64,000 nucleotides of DNA from assembly GCA_020445605.1 (NCBI GenBank), contig JAGRGH010000003.1, positions 1 to 64,000 on the forward strand. Direction: 5' to 3'. Of the stretch, positions 8,684-18,184 are shown in pieces. This DNA is from Chromatiales bacterium (GTDB lineage: Bacteria > Pseudomonadota > Gammaproteobacteria > JAGRGH01). The notes below the pieces were generated by a model. The model was not told the origin of the DNA, did not search any database, and saw nothing but the letters and a program-made list of their open reading frames with translations. Both the position numbers and the translations under genes were made by a program. Positions within the stretch are counted from its first letter, which is position 1. Every line of letters begins with the position of its first letter.

Positions 8684-8836
8684 GGGAAGGTCTGAATAAG
8701 TCCATCCGGGACTTCTCAGACCACGCCGCGGCGCAAATGCGATTTGCGCCTTGCTGCAAATTCCAAGACTTGTCGTCGTGGATTTTGGCGACACTTCCCT
8801 GTGTCGCGGTAACTCTGAACCTGTTCAGAGTTCCCC
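8684..8836 (-). repeat. Structured dispersed repeat, copy B (minus orientation)
   Basis: Read on the minus strand it has the layout of copy A: AACTCTGAA/TTCAGAGTT; then GCGACAC-agggaa-GTGTCGC followed by CAAAATCC; then GGCGCAA-atcgca-TTTGCGCC; then a terminal stem built around GGTCTGA/TCAGACC (8690-8722). Stem bases differ from copy A but are paired. The element abuts the amtB stop codon. Confidence 0.7.
8811..8832 (-). terminator. Stem-loop directly after amtB
   Basis: AACTCTGAA-loop-TTCAGAGTT, a perfect 9-bp stem with a 4-base loop, begins 3 bases after the amtB stop codon on the minus strand. It has no U-tract and is part of repeat copy B, so it may protect the 3' end as much as terminate. 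Confidence 0.5.
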
Positions 8837-10107
8837 TAGTTGGAACCCTTGACGAACTCCGGATAGGCCTCGAGGCCACACTCGGCGAGGTCGACGCCGG
8901 CGTATTCCTCTTCCTCGCTGACCCGGATACCCATCACGAGCTTGATGATCAGCCACACGACCAGGCTCGCCACGAAGGTCCAGGCGAAAATCATGCCGAC
9001 GCCGAGCAACTGGGCGGCCATCGTGCCGTCCGAGTTGGTGATCGGCACCGCAAGCAGACCCCAGATGCCGACCACGCCGTGCACGGAGATCGCGCCGACC
9101 GGATCGTCGATGCGCAGCTTGTCCAGCGTGATGATCGCGAACACCACGATCACGCCGCCAATTGCGCCGATGACCGTCGCCCAGCCCGCGGTCGGGGTCA
9201 GCGGCTCGGCCGTGATCGCGACCAGACCGGCCAGCGCGCCGTTCAGGGCCATCGTGAGGTCAGCCTTGCCGAACATCAGCCGCGCAATGATCAGCGCCGC
9301 GACCACGCCACCGGCCGCCGCCGCGTTGGTGTTCACGAACACCTTGGCGACCGCGTTGGCCTCATCGACGTTGGAAACGATCAGTTCCGAACCGCCGTTG
9401 AACCCGAACCAGCCCATCCACAGGATGAAGGTGCCGAGCGTTGCCAGCGGCAGGTTCGCGCCGGGGATCGCGTTGATGCGGCCGTCCGAACCGTACTTGC
9501 CCTTGCGTGCACCGAGCAGCAGGACGCCGGCCAGAGCCGCCGTGGCACCGCACAGGTGCACCACACCCGAGCCTGCAAAGTCCAGGAAGCCGTTCTGGTC
9601 GAGATAGCCGCCGCCCCACTTCCAGAAGCCCTGGACCGGGTAGATCACGCCCGTCATGACGACCGCGAAGACCAGGAATGCCCACAGCTTCATGCGCTCG
9701 GCCACCGCGCCCGAGACGATCGACATTGCCGTCGCCACGAACACGACCTGGAAGAAGAAGTCGGCATACGACGAGTAGTAGTCGCCGTCGGTCCAGCTTT
9801 CCATGGACTGCGCCAGCACGGCATCGCGTGCGTTGTCGTCGCCCAGGAAGAACGAGATCGCCGGAATCAGCGCGCTTTCCGACTCGCCGTACATGATGTT
9901 GTAGCCAACCAGCATGTACATGATCGAGGCGACCGCGAACAGAACGATGTTCTTGGTCAGAATTTCGGCCGTGTTTTTCGCACGAACCAGACCGGCCTCG
10001 AGCATTGCAAAGCCCGCGGCCATCCACATGACCAGTACGCCCGTCACCAGAAAGTAGAAGGTGTCGAGTGCGTATGAGAGGTCTTTTATACCGTTGAGTG
10101 CTTCCAC
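8836..10107 (-). CDS. amtB: Ammonium transporter AmtB
   Basis: Inner-membrane ammonium channel of about 423 residues with the expected run of about 11 transmembrane helices. The twin histidines of the pore are seen in VVHLCGATAAL and SVHGVVGIWG; GGSELIVSNVDEANAVAKVFVNTN is interrupted here only by the quoting limit and is family-typical in part (NTNAAAAGG). The acidic C-terminal tail (EEEEYAGVDLAECGLEAYPE) is where GlnK docks. Start: the frame is open to 10170 and would overlap glnK, but GTG at 10107 (MEALNGIKDLSYALD) has AGAGGG about 8 bases upstream and is preferred. Same strand as, and 37 bp after, glnK, as in the widespread glnK-amtB pair. Confidence 0.95.
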   Translation of the reverse strand: MEALNGIKDLSYALDTFYFLVTGVLVMWMAAGFAMLEAGLVRAKNTAEILTKNIVLFAVASIMYMLVGYNIMYGESESALIPAISFFLGDDNARDAVLAQSMESWTDGDYYSSYADFFFQVVFVATAMSIVSGAVAERMKLWAFLVFAVVMTGVIYPVQGFWKWGGGYLDQNGFLDFAGSGVVHLCGATAALAGVLLLGARKGKYGSDGRINAIPGANLPLATLGTFILWMGWFGFNGGSELIVSNVDEANAVAKVFVNTNAAAAGGVVAALIIARLMFGKADLTMALNGALAGLVAITAEPLTPTAGWATVIGAIGGVIVVFAIITLDKLRIDDPVGAISVHGVVGIWGLLAVPITNSDGTMAAQLLGVGMIFAWTFVASLVVWLIIKLVMGIRVSEEEEYAGVDLAECGLEAYPEFVKGSN

Positions 10108-10144
10108 CGAAGTGCCCTCTGCTAGAAATGAATTGACGAGACCG

Positions 10145-10489
<345 letters not shown>

Positions 10490-10513
10490 CTACTGCTCCG
10501 TTTGATCGGTTCA

Positions 10514-10536
10514 CACGGCCCGCAACGCGGGCCGTG
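10514..10536 (-). terminator. Strong stem-loop between porin gene and glnK
   Basis: CACGGCCCGC and GCGGGCCGTG form a perfect 10-bp stem with a 3-base loop in the 79-bp gap between the porin stop and the glnK start. There is no U-tract. It could act as a partial terminator or 3' stabiliser that makes porin mRNA more abundant than glnK-amtB mRNA. Confidence 0.6.
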
Positions 10537-10562
10537 CGTAGAGTTGGATCGTTCGGATCGAC

Positions 10563-11210
10563 TTACATCGACTTGGAGATCGTGAACACGATGCGGCTGT
10601 CGGCGGTGTCGACGTCATCGATATCCGTGTCGGTGTAGGCCAGTTCGAAACCAAACCCGCCGTATTCCTTGGAGACGGCCAGCTTCCAGTCGGTGTATTC
10701 GTCACCGCCGTCAAAGTCGTAGTAGCCGACGTGGGCGCCGAGTCCGAAACCGGCGACTTCAAAGTCGGCACCGGCCTCGTAGTAGGTGTTGTCATTGTCG
10801 AAGTCGTGGGAGATCTTCGCGGATGCCGGGCCGAAGCCGACACCGACGTAGACTTCCTCGAAGTTCAGGTCGGATTCGTCCGGGTAGTTGTAGTGGATGA
10901 AGCCGACGTCAAAGCTGAAGCCGCTTTCGAGTTCCTTGGCGAAGCCGCCATAGAGGTCGACCTCGATGGTGGCGTCGTCGCCGAAGTCGACGTTCGAGCC
11001 CCAGATGCCGGCGTAGAAGCCGGATTCGTGGCCGTAGTCGAAGCCACCGGAGATCGCCGGGTTCTCGTCGGTCTGCGAGATGCCGCGCCAGACGTAGTCG
11101 GTACCGAGCGCGACGTTCGCGGAAAACGAGTGCGGGCCTTCGGCAAAGGCGCTGGTCGCGCTGGCCAGAACGATGGCCGCCGAGAGTGGGGCGAGGATGC
11201 GTGATTTCAT
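10563..11210 (-). CDS. TorF-family putative outer-membrane porin
   Basis: About 215 residues. A clear signal peptide (MKSRILAPLSAAIVLASATSAFAE) is followed by a short beta-barrel of the TorF/TIGR02001 type, marked by SANVALGTDYVWRGISQTD, alternating aromatic strands and a terminal strand ending FTISKSM. These proteins are thought to be small porins, often induced with nitrogen-assimilation genes. ATG at 11210 has GGAGA seven bases upstream; the longer open frame to 11348 covers the promoter region and is rejected. First gene of the porin-glnK-amtB unit, with a sigma-54-type promoter about 100 bp upstream. Confidence 0.88.
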   Translation of the reverse strand: MKSRILAPLSAAIVLASATSAFAEGPHSFSANVALGTDYVWRGISQTDENPAISGGFDYGHESGFYAGIWGSNVDFGDDATIEVDLYGGFAKELESGFSFDVGFIHYNYPDESDLNFEEVYVGVGFGPASAKISHDFDNDNTYYEAGADFEVAGFGLGAHVGYYDFDGGDEYTDWKLAVSKEYGGFGFELAYTDTDIDDVDTADSRIVFTISKSM

Positions 11211-11312
11211 GTCGGTCTCCCGTAAAACAGGTTGTGTAGGGTCGTGTTCTGAAAACTGGCCCGGCGACTGGCTGATTCGTGCGATTGCCGCCACACCGTT
11301 GCGCCCCTGCCT

Positions 11313-11328
11313 TGCAGCAACCGTGCCA
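11313..11328 (-). promoter_or_regulatory. Sigma-54 (RpoN) promoter of the porin-glnK-amtB operon
   Basis: On the minus strand TGGCACGGTTGCTGCA matches the sigma-54 consensus TGGCACGnnnnTTGCA at every fixed base except one, with the GG and GC dinucleotides spaced by ten bases as required. The start point would lie near 11302, leaving a leader of about 90 bases before the porin ATG. The 317-base gap 11211-11527 contains this site, the NtrC site and no gene. Confidence 0.75.
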
Positions 11329-11433
11329 CTCGTTTCAAACCTATTCAAAACAGCGACTTATTGGGATTCGCGGTGCCGGGGGCGGGCCAGATTCCGCGCA
11401 CAGCCGGCCGAACCCCTGCGACAGTTGGCGATT

Positions 11434-11450
11434 TGCACCGGAACGGTGCG
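11434..11450. promoter_or_regulatory. NtrC-type enhancer site
   Basis: TGCACC-GGAAC-GGTGCG matches the NtrC palindrome TGCACC-N5-GGTGCA with one mismatch and correct spacing. It lies about 115 bp upstream of the sigma-54 promoter, a normal enhancer distance, and about 80 bp upstream of ubiK on the other side. Confidence 0.7.
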
Positions 11451-11527
11451 TTACTGGCGGGCGCATGCCTCGTTTCGGCGCGCCTGATTGGGTGCAAGCC
11501 CGGTGTCGATTGCCGTATCGTGAACAA

Positions 11528-11764
11528 ATGGGTGCAAACCAACACCGCGCGCCGCCGGATTCGGACCCGATCGGGGAGTTCGCGCGCGAACTGAAGGCGG
11601 TCGGACGTGAACTTGCCCAGGGGCAGTTCGCCAGCATGGGTCTGGTCGGCCGAGCGGAGTTCGATGCGGCGGTGCGGGTGCTCGAACGCCTGCGCGAGCG
11701 GCTCGCCGCTATCGACGCCCGCCTCGCGACCCTTGAACCTGAACCGGGCGACAGACCCGACTGA
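11528..11764 (+). CDS. ubiK: Ubiquinone biosynthesis accessory factor UbiK (BMFP family)
   Basis: A 78-residue helical protein whose core EFDAAVRVLERLRERLAAID is the typical C-terminal coiled-coil of the YqiC/UbiK (BMFP) family; these form trimers and assist the aerobic ubiquinone biosynthesis complex. The frame is open much further upstream, but MGANQHRAPPDSDPIGEFAREL gives the usual family length and the upstream part overlaps the nitrogen control region. No clear Shine-Dalgarno. It sits 30 bp before comM in the same direction, an arrangement common in gammaproteobacteria. Confidence 0.85.
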   Translation: MGANQHRAPPDSDPIGEFARELKAVGRELAQGQFASMGLVGRAEFDAAVRVLERLRERLAAIDARLATLEPEPGDRPD

Positions 11765-11794
11765 CCCACCAGATTCCAGCGTCAGGGAACGACG

Positions 11795-13303
11795 ATGTCG
11801 CTTGCAGTCCTCTACAGCCGTGCCGCCAGCGGCATCGACGCGCCGCTGGTCACCGTCGAGGTGCACCTTTCCAACGGCCTGCCGTCGTTCACGATCGTCG
11901 GGCTGCCCGAGGCGGCCGTCAAAGAGGCGCGCGACCGGGTGCGCAGCGCGCTGATCAATTCGAGCTTCTCGTACCCGGCCCGAAAGATCACCTGCAATCT
12001 GGCGCCGGCCGATCTACCGAAGGAAGGTGGCCGGTTCGATCTGGCAATTGCGCTGGGTATTCTCGCGGCCTCCGGACAGATTCCGCCGGAACGCCTGCGA
12101 GACTACGAGTTCGTCGGCGAACTTGCGCTGACCGGCGAACTGCGTCCGGTGCCCGGTGTGCTGCCGGCGGCGCTGGCGACCGCTCGCGCCGGGCGCGGTC
12201 TGGTCGTCGCGCGCGCGAACGGTCCCGAGGCCGCACTGGCGGCCGCTGCCGAAGTCCGCGTGGCCGGTCATCTGCTCGAGGTCAGCGCCTTCCTGCTCGA
12301 GTCAGGCACGCTGGAGCCGGCCGTTGCCCCCGCGGTCGGGGCGTCCGTGACGGCGCCGGACTTGGCCGATGTGCGCGGCCAGGTCGCCGCCAAGCGCGCG
12401 CTGGAGATCGCCGCGGCCGGCGGACATCATCTGCTGCTGATCGGTCCGCCGGGGACGGGCAAGTCCATGCTCGCGGCACGGCTCGCCGGCATTGCGCCGG
12501 CGCCGGATACCCGCGCGGCGCTGGAGATCGCCGCGGTCGCCTCGGTCAGCGACGCGGGCTTCGACCCCGCGCGCTGGGCGCAACGACCCGTGCGTGCCCC
12601 GCACCACACGGCGTCGGCGGTCGCGTTGGTCGGCGGTGGTTCGATCCCGCGACCGGGCGAAATTTCGCTGGCGCACGAGGGCGTGCTGTTTCTGGATGAA
12701 TTTCCGGAGTTCGACCGGCGTGTGCTCGAGGCCCTGCGCGAGCCGCTCGAGACCGGCCGCGTGACCGTCTCGCGGGCGGCCCGCCAGGCCGAATTTCCGG
12801 CGCGCTTCCAGCTCGTCGCGGCGATGAATCCCTGTCCCTGTGGTTATTACGGCGAGCGGTCCCGGCGCTGTCAGTGCAGCGCGCAGCAGGTGCAGCGCTA
12901 CCGCGCCCGGATCTCCGGTCCGCTGCTGGACCGCATCGACCTGCACGTCGAGGTGCCGGCCGTGGACCCGGCCGAGCTGCGGCAGCCGGCGGCGGGTGAG
13001 ACCAGCGGCGAGGTCCGCCAGCGCGTCGAGCAGGCCCGCGCACGCATGCTCAAGCGGCAGGGCGCGGCGAACGCGCTGCTCGCCCCGGGTGCGATCGCCG
13101 AACAGGCCCGCCTCGGCGAGGACGCCGCGCGTCTGCTCGGCCAGGCCATGCAGCGGCTGGGGCTGTCCGCGCGGGCCTATCATCGGGTGCTGCGGGTCGC
13201 GCGCACCATTGCGGACCTCGATTCGGCCGAGACGATTGCGGCCCCGCACGTGGCCGAGGCCCTGCAATATCGGCAGCTCGATCGCGCCGTCTCGGCGGCC
13301 TGA
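11795..13303 (+). CDS. comM: YifB/ComM family Mg-chelatase-like AAA+ ATPase
   Basis: A 502-residue protein with the three-part ComM layout: an N-terminal Lon-protease-like domain (PSFTIVGLPEAAVKEARDRV, DLPKEGGRFDLAIALGIL), the central AAA+ domain with Walker A GPPGTGKSMLA and Walker B LFLDEFPEF, the cysteine-rich NPCPCGYYG...CQC segment, and a C-terminal Mg-chelatase-like bundle. ComM is a helicase promoting branch migration during natural transformation, although many carriers are not known to be competent. AGGGAA seven bases upstream supports the ATG at 11795. Likely co-transcribed with ubiK. Confidence 0.95.
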   Translation: MSLAVLYSRAASGIDAPLVTVEVHLSNGLPSFTIVGLPEAAVKEARDRVRSALINSSFSYPARKITCNLAPADLPKEGGRFDLAIALGILAASGQIPPERLRDYEFVGELALTGELRPVPGVLPAALATARAGRGLVVARANGPEAALAAAAEVRVAGHLLEVSAFLLESGTLEPAVAPAVGASVTAPDLADVRGQVAAKRALEIAAAGGHHLLLIGPPGTGKSMLAARLAGIAPAPDTRAALEIAAVASVSDAGFDPARWAQRPVRAPHHTASAVALVGGGSIPRPGEISLAHEGVLFLDEFPEFDRRVLEALREPLETGRVTVSRAARQAEFPARFQLVAAMNPCPCGYYGERSRRCQCSAQQVQRYRARISGPLLDRIDLHVEVPAVDPAELRQPAAGETSGEVRQRVEQARARMLKRQGAANALLAPGAIAEQARLGEDAARLLGQAMQRLGLSARAYHRVLRVARTIADLDSAETIAAPHVAEALQYRQLDRAVSAA

Positions 13304-13352
13304 ACGGGCGGCGACCGCGACACGGTCCGTTCCGGCCCGGCGCAAAGGTTGC

Positions 13353-13358
13353 TAGCAT
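13353..13358 (+). promoter_or_regulatory. Extended -10 element before the Ser/Thr kinase gene
   Basis: TGCTAGCAT (13350-13358) ends 13 bases before the kinase ATG at 13372. A start about seven bases downstream of the box would leave a very short leader. There is no recognisable Shine-Dalgarno, so near-leaderless translation is possible. Confidence 0.45.
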
Positions 13359-13371
13359 CCGTTCTGATTCT

Positions 13372-15408
13372 ATGGATGCAACCGACAACACTGTCGATCT
13401 GGCCGCCGCGACCGATGGCTCGTTCCCGGGCTACGAGGTCGTGCGCCCGCTCGCGCGTGGCTCCATGGGCGCGGTGTTCGTCGCGCGCCAGGTCTCGCTG
13501 GACCGCCTGGTTGCGCTGAAGGTCTTCAGCGCCGACTACGATCCGGAGTTCGCGCAGCGCTTCGTCAACGAGGCGCGCGGTATCGCCGAGCTGACGCATT
13601 CGTCGGTGGTGCCCATCTACGACGTCGGCGTGATCGGCCGGCGACCGTATTTCACGATGGAGTATCTGACCGGCGGCGATCTCACGCGGCACATCCGTCG
13701 CGGGCTGCCTCCGCTGCGTGCCGTGCGGGTCATCGTGCGTCTGGCGCGATGCCTGGATTTCGTGCACAAGCGCGGGGTCGTGCATCGCGACATCAAGCCC
13801 GCGAACATCCTGTTCCGGCGCGACCGCACACCGGTATTGACGGATTTCGGCGTCGCGCGCTGGCAGTCCGGTGCGCCGGAGCTGACCATTGCCGGCTCCG
13901 TGCTGGGCAGTCCGCACTATCTGAGCCCCGAACAGGCCCGTGGCGATACCGAGATTCGCGGCGCGGCGGATTTCTACAGCATGGGCTGCGTGTTCTACGA
14001 AATGCTCACCGGCGAGCGGCCGTTCACCGGCGCGAACATGGCCGCGGTCATGCGCGCGCACATCGAGGCGCCGATCCCGCGGCTGCCCGAACCGGTCGCG
14101 ATGTGGCAGCCGGCGATCGACTTGCTGCTGGTGAAGGAGCCGGCCGACCGGCTCGCGAACGGGGCGCAGCTGGTCGCGCTGCTGCGCAACATTTACGAGT
14201 CCATCGAAAGCGAGGTTGACGACGAGGTCGCCGATCCCACCGAGCCGGTCTCGCCGGCCGATGCTGCCGCCGCCGAGGCGCTGGCGAAGACCATCATCAT
14301 GCGCCCGACCGCCGATCCGCTGCCCCTGCACCCGCCGACACCCAAGCGCCCGTCCCGCTTCCCTCCGTGGCTGGAGGGCGTGGCGGTGCTGGCCGTGTTT
14401 CTGGGCTTCGCCGTGGCGCTGGCGTTGTGGCTGCCCGGCGGCAAGCACCGCGACGCTGCGACCGAAACGCCGGCCGTGGTGCCTGCGCCGTCGGCCGCGC
14501 CGGCCGTCGCCGGCGCCGGCGAGCCAACGCCGGCCGTGGCACCAGCCGAGCCCGCCGCGCCCCCGGAACCGGCCGCGCCGTCCGCAGCCAGGGGCGAACC
14601 GGTGGCCGATCCAGTACCGCTCGCGGTCACGGAAACCCCGGTAGAGCCCCAGCCTGACGCGCAGGCGGCGCCCGAGCCGACGCCGATGGTCGAACCCGAT
14701 GTTCTGGCACGGGAACCGGCGGCCCTGGCTCTGTCGTCTCCCGGGCTCGGGGGCGGCGACGGCGCGCCGCCGGCGCCGGTTGCTGCGGAGCCGGTGGCCG
14801 AATCCGAGTCAGCGCCGGCGTCGCTCGACGCAATTCCTGCCGAACAAGGCCCCGCGGCCGCCGTAGCGCCTGAGCCAGCGACCGCTGCGCTCGAGCCCGC
14901 CGCACCCGCGCCCCCGGCGCCGTCGCGCGCCGACCTCGTGCAGCAGTGGCTCGCGGCCGGGCGCGCGGCGCTCGCCGAATATCGCCTGACCACGCCGCCG
15001 GGGGACAACGCCGAGGCGTATTTCTCGCAGGTGCTGGAGATCGAGCCGGGCAATGCCGAGGCACTGGATGGTCGTGAGCGGATCGTGCGCCGCTACGGGC
15101 TGCTCGCGCGGCGCGCCGTCGGCGACCGGCAGTTCGACCGCGCGCGTGTGTACATCGATCGCGGCGCGCAGATCACGCCGGGGCACCCGGATCTGGTCAG
15201 GGCCGAACAGGCCCTGGCGCAGGCGCTGGCGCCGCCACGCGTTGAGGCAAAGTCGGAACGTCCTGCGGCGCGCACGCCGTCTGCTGCGCGCGTGGCAGCC
15301 CCGCCGCCGTCGCGATCAGAGCCCGATGAGCCGGAACCCCCGGCGGGGTTCTGGGATGGCTTCCGGCGCTGGGTCAGCCAGCCGCCCGGGAAGGTGTTCG
15401 AGCGTTAA
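13372..15408 (+). CDS. Membrane-anchored Ser/Thr protein kinase (PknB-like)
   Basis: A 678-residue Hanks-type kinase. The cytoplasmic catalytic domain (about 20-275) has the glycine loop LARGSMGAVFVA, K50 in VALK, HRD at 138-140 followed by IKPAN, DFG at 158-160 and SPEQAR. A single transmembrane helix lies at about 336-354. It is followed by a long Ala/Pro/Glu-rich low-complexity region (about 360-515) and a C-terminal segment resembling TPR-type repeats (DNAEAYFSQVLEIEPGNAEAL, FDRARVYIDRGAQITPGHPDL; each under twenty-two residues and only key parts meant). The substrate is unknown. It stands alone between comM and a convergent metallo-hydrolase gene; a hairpin follows its stop. Confidence 0.92.
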   Translation: MDATDNTVDLAAATDGSFPGYEVVRPLARGSMGAVFVARQVSLDRLVALKVFSADYDPEFAQRFVNEARGIAELTHSSVVPIYDVGVIGRRPYFTMEYLTGGDLTRHIRRGLPPLRAVRVIVRLARCLDFVHKRGVVHRDIKPANILFRRDRTPVLTDFGVARWQSGAPELTIAGSVLGSPHYLSPEQARGDTEIRGAADFYSMGCVFYEMLTGERPFTGANMAAVMRAHIEAPIPRLPEPVAMWQPAIDLLLVKEPADRLANGAQLVALLRNIYESIESEVDDEVADPTEPVSPADAAAAEALAKTIIMRPTADPLPLHPPTPKRPSRFPPWLEGVAVLAVFLGFAVALALWLPGGKHRDAATETPAVVPAPSAAPAVAGAGEPTPAVAPAEPAAPPEPAAPSAARGEPVADPVPLAVTETPVEPQPDAQAAPEPTPMVEPDVLAREPAALALSSPGLGGGDGAPPAPVAAEPVAESESAPASLDAIPAEQGPAAAVAPEPATAALEPAAPAPPAPSRADLVQQWLAAGRAALAEYRLTTPPGDNAEAYFSQVLEIEPGNAEALDGRERIVRRYGLLARRAVGDRQFDRARVYIDRGAQITPGHPDLVRAEQALAQALAPPRVEAKSERPAARTPSAARVAAPPPSRSEPDEPEPPAGFWDGFRRWVSQPPGKVFER

Positions 15409-15424
15409 CCGGCCACGCCGGCAA

Positions 15425-15445
15425 GTCCGGAGCGCCTGCTCGGAC
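15425..15445. terminator. Stem-loop between convergent kinase and ODP genes
   Basis: GTCCG(g)AGC-gcct-GCTCGGAC forms an 8-bp stem with one bulge in the 42-bp gap between two convergent stop codons. There is no U-tract; probably a bidirectional termination region. Confidence 0.45.
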
Positions 15446-15450
15446 CCCGT

Positions 15451-16218
15451 CTACGGCACCTGAAAATCGCGCTGGCTGAACAGGTCCACGCCGCAGGGCA
15501 GTTCGGCGATCCAGTTGATGAACCGCTGCACCATCTCGCGGCCGACGAACGGCTGGCCGTGCTGCGGCACCATCATCTCGATGTCGAGGTTGCTAACCAT
15601 CTCGGCCCACAGTCGGCACATCTTGTTCGAGGCCATGTAGCGCTGGTGGAAGCCCTTCATGCGCGCGACGTGACGGTCGAAATCGTCGACCGCGTGGCTT
15701 GGGTCCTTGTCGGTCAGCGAAGCGCCCATGTCGCCGGAGAACAGGATCTTGGACGTCACGTCGTAGACGTGCAGGTTGCCGGTCGAATGCAGGAAGTGCG
15801 CCGGCAGGATCTTCAGGACTGAACCGCCCAGCCGCACTTCGCCGCCGTTGTCCGGGATCAGCACGTAGCGGTCCATGCCTTTTTCTTTCATGTAGCCGGG
15901 CACCAGGTGCGGCACGAACCGGCCCCACAGTCGCGATACGACGATCTTGCAGTTCGTGTAGAGGAACCAGCGGTCGACCGAGGCGATGATGTCCGGATCC
16001 TGGTGCGAGGCAAACACATAGGTGAGCTGCTTCGGCCGCACGAACGGCGCCATGGCCATGGTCAGCGGGGTGTAGGTCAGCGCGCCCCCCGGGTCGAGCA
16101 GCATGCTTTCGTTGCCATCCACGATCAGGAACTGGTTGGACTGGATGCCGTCGCCGGTCACCAGATCGTAGAAGCCCAGGCAGGTGTGTTCCCCCGAGCG
16201 GTAGAGTTCAACGGCCAT
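15451..16218 (-). CDS. ODP-type metallo-beta-lactamase-fold protein
   Basis: A 255-residue stand-alone MBL-fold protein resembling the oxygen-binding di-iron (ODP) domain of flavodiiron proteins, without the flavodoxin part. Metal-ligand motifs: FASHQDPDI in place of the usual HxHxDH, LPAHFLHSTGN, FSGDMGA and a late histidine in VPQHGQPF. The HxDxD-type first motif is the ODP signature. A role in oxygen or nitric-oxide sensing or reduction is suggested for the family but is not established here. The start has an excellent ribosome binding site (AAAGGAG). It is divergent from aceK. Confidence 0.8.
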   Translation of the reverse strand: MAVELYRSGEHTCLGFYDLVTGDGIQSNQFLIVDGNESMLLDPGGALTYTPLTMAMAPFVRPKQLTYVFASHQDPDIIASVDRWFLYTNCKIVVSRLWGRFVPHLVPGYMKEKGMDRYVLIPDNGGEVRLGGSVLKILPAHFLHSTGNLHVYDVTSKILFSGDMGASLTDKDPSHAVDDFDRHVARMKGFHQRYMASNKMCRLWAEMVSNLDIEMMVPQHGQPFVGREMVQRFINWIAELPCGVDLFSQRDFQVP

Positions 16219-16362
16219 TCAACTTCTCCTTTCCTTTTTCGGTGGTGGTTGCACACCTGTTTTGGTGGCATTGTTGTCGAACGTTCTGATTTTCCGTTTG
16301 ATCTGTGTCATATTCCGACGCGCGCCGATTCGGTGCGTGCCGCGCTACGCCAAAATCCATCG

Positions 16363-18114
16363 ATGCCCCACAGGCTCGCCAAGCAGATCGCCACGACCAT
16401 CGCCCAGGGCTTCGAGCGTCACTTCACGCTGTTCCAGAAGATCACGGCCGGCGCCCGTGACCGTTTCGAGAATGCCGAGTGGAACGCCGTGCAGGCGACC
16501 TCGCGCGAACGCATCGACTTCTACGACCAGCGTGTAGTGGAAACCATAGACCTCCTGCGCGCGGCTTTCCACATTTCCCGGCTCGACGAACCGCTGTGGA
16601 AGCGGGTCAAGGTCGAATATGCGCGGCTGCTGCACGAGCACCGTCAGCCCGAACTCGCCGAGACCTTCTACAATTCGGTGTTCTGCCGGATGTTTCACCG
16701 GCGCTACTACAACAACGACAACATTTTCGTGCGACCGGCCGTTTCCACGGCCTATCTGGAGGGCGCGCAGCCGACCTACCGGACCTACTTCCCGCGCCGC
16801 GACGGAATTCGCGCCACTTTGGTGCGGGCGTTTTCCGATTTCGGTTTCCGGCGGCCCTGGGAGAACCTGCGGCGCGATCTGCGCAATTGCGTGCGCGTGC
16901 TGCGCGGGCGCTATCCGCGGCGGCGGCGTGCGAACCTGAACAACCGCACGGTGATCCTCGCGCCGGTGTTCTATCGCAACAAGGCCGGTTACATCATCGG
17001 CAAATTCGTCGACGGATTCGACGAGGAACCGTTCGTGCTGGCCGTGCTGAACAACGAGCAAGGCGCGCTGTACCTGGACGCCGTCGTGCTTGGCGAACAG
17101 GACACCGCAGCTGTGTTCAGCTTCGCGCGGGCGTACTTCATGGTGCGTACCGAGGTGCCTTCGGCGGTCGTCGACTTCCTGCTGGCGCTGATGCCGTCGA
17201 AGACGCGGGCCGATCTCTACACCGCAATCGGCCTGCAAAAATACGGCAAGACCGAGTTCTACCGGGATTTTCTGCGCCATCTTCGGCATACCGACGATGA
17301 ACTCATCGTCGCGCCCGGAATTCGCGGCATGGTCATGCTGGTGTTCACGCTGCCCTCCTACCCGTATGTGTTCAAGGTCATCAAGGACCGCTTCCCGGCC
17401 CCGAAGGACACCGACCGCGCCACCGTCATGGCGAAGTACCGGCTCGTCAAGCAGCACGACCGCGTCGGACGCATGGCCGATTCGCTGGAGTATTCGGAAG
17501 CCGCGTTTCCGGTGTCGCGCTTCTCCGCGGAGCTGTTCGACGAATTGCAGCGCGAGGCGGCCGAGAACATCTATGTCGACGGCGACCAGCTCGTGATCCG
17601 GCATTTCTACATCGAGCGCCGCATGGTGCCGCTGAATCTCTACATCGCCGAGGCCGACGACGGGCAGTTGCTCCACGCGATGGTCGAGTATGGCAATGCG
17701 ATCCGCGAACTCGCCAGCGCGAACGTCTTTCCCGGTGATCTGTTGTTCAAGAATTTCGGCGTGACGCGCCAGAACCGCGTCGTGTTCTACGACTACGACG
17801 AAATCCAGTATCTGACCGAGTGCAACTTCCGGCGCATTCCGCCGCCGCGTACGCCCGAGGACGAGTTCGCCGCCGAGCCCTGGTATACGGTCGGTCCGCT
17901 GGACGTGTTCCCGGAGGAGTTCTCGACCTTCCTGCTTGGCGACCCGCGCCTGCGCAAGGCGTTTCTCAAGGTCAACGCGGACCTGCTCGACGTCGAGTTT
18001 TGGACCGACACCCAGGCGCGCATCCGTGCCGGGCAGGTCGGCGACGTGTTTCCGTACCCGCAGGCGATCCGCCTGCCCCGTGGGCTGCGGTCCGCCACGG
18101 ACTCATCGCTATAA
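16363..18114 (+). CDS. aceK: Isocitrate dehydrogenase kinase/phosphatase
   Basis: A 583-residue bifunctional enzyme that phosphorylates and dephosphorylates isocitrate dehydrogenase to divert carbon to the glyoxylate shunt. The nucleotide-binding region [20 protein letters not shown] is followed by FKVIKDRF, and the catalytic [14 protein letters not shown] is conserved. Length matches E. coli AceK (578). The open frame extends to 15907, but ATG at 16363 ([20 protein letters not shown]) is the family start. It lies 70 bp upstream of icd, its substrate gene; aceA and aceB are not in the window. Confidence 0.97.
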   Translation: MPHRLAKQIATTIAQGFERHFTLFQKITAGARDRFENAEWNAVQATSRERIDFYDQRVVETIDLLRAAFHISRLDEPLWKRVKVEYARLLHEHRQPELAETFYNSVFCRMFHRRYYNNDNIFVRPAVSTAYLEGAQPTYRTYFPRRDGIRATLVRAFSDFGFRRPWENLRRDLRNCVRVLRGRYPRRRRANLNNRTVILAPVFYRNKAGYIIGKFVDGFDEEPFVLAVLNNEQGALYLDAVVLGEQDTAAVFSFARAYFMVRTEVPSAVVDFLLALMPSKTRADLYTAIGLQKYGKTEFYRDFLRHLRHTDDELIVAPGIRGMVMLVFTLPSYPYVFKVIKDRFPAPKDTDRATVMAKYRLVKQHDRVGRMADSLEYSEAAFPVSRFSAELFDELQREAAENIYVDGDQLVIRHFYIERRMVPLNLYIAEADDGQLLHAMVEYGNAIRELASANVFPGDLLFKNFGVTRQNRVVFYDYDEIQYLTECNFRRIPPPRTPEDEFAAEPWYTVGPLDVFPEEFSTFLLGDPRLRKAFLKVNADLLDVEFWTDTQARIRAGQVGDVFPYPQAIRLPRGLRSATDSSL

Positions 18115-18184
18115 TGCCCCGTCTTTCGCCCGCGCCAGCGCCGCGCACGGGCGTCCCAGCTTTCCGGTCCCGGAGGTTTCCACT

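Noticed and set aside
11485-11512. A second NtrC-like site near CGCGCCTGATTGGGTGCA
   Set aside because: The spacing and left half deviate from the consensus, unlike the good site at 11434-11450.
16345-17676. A 443-residue minus-strand frame inside aceK
   Set aside because: aceK on the plus strand is certain; the antisense protein has no family features.
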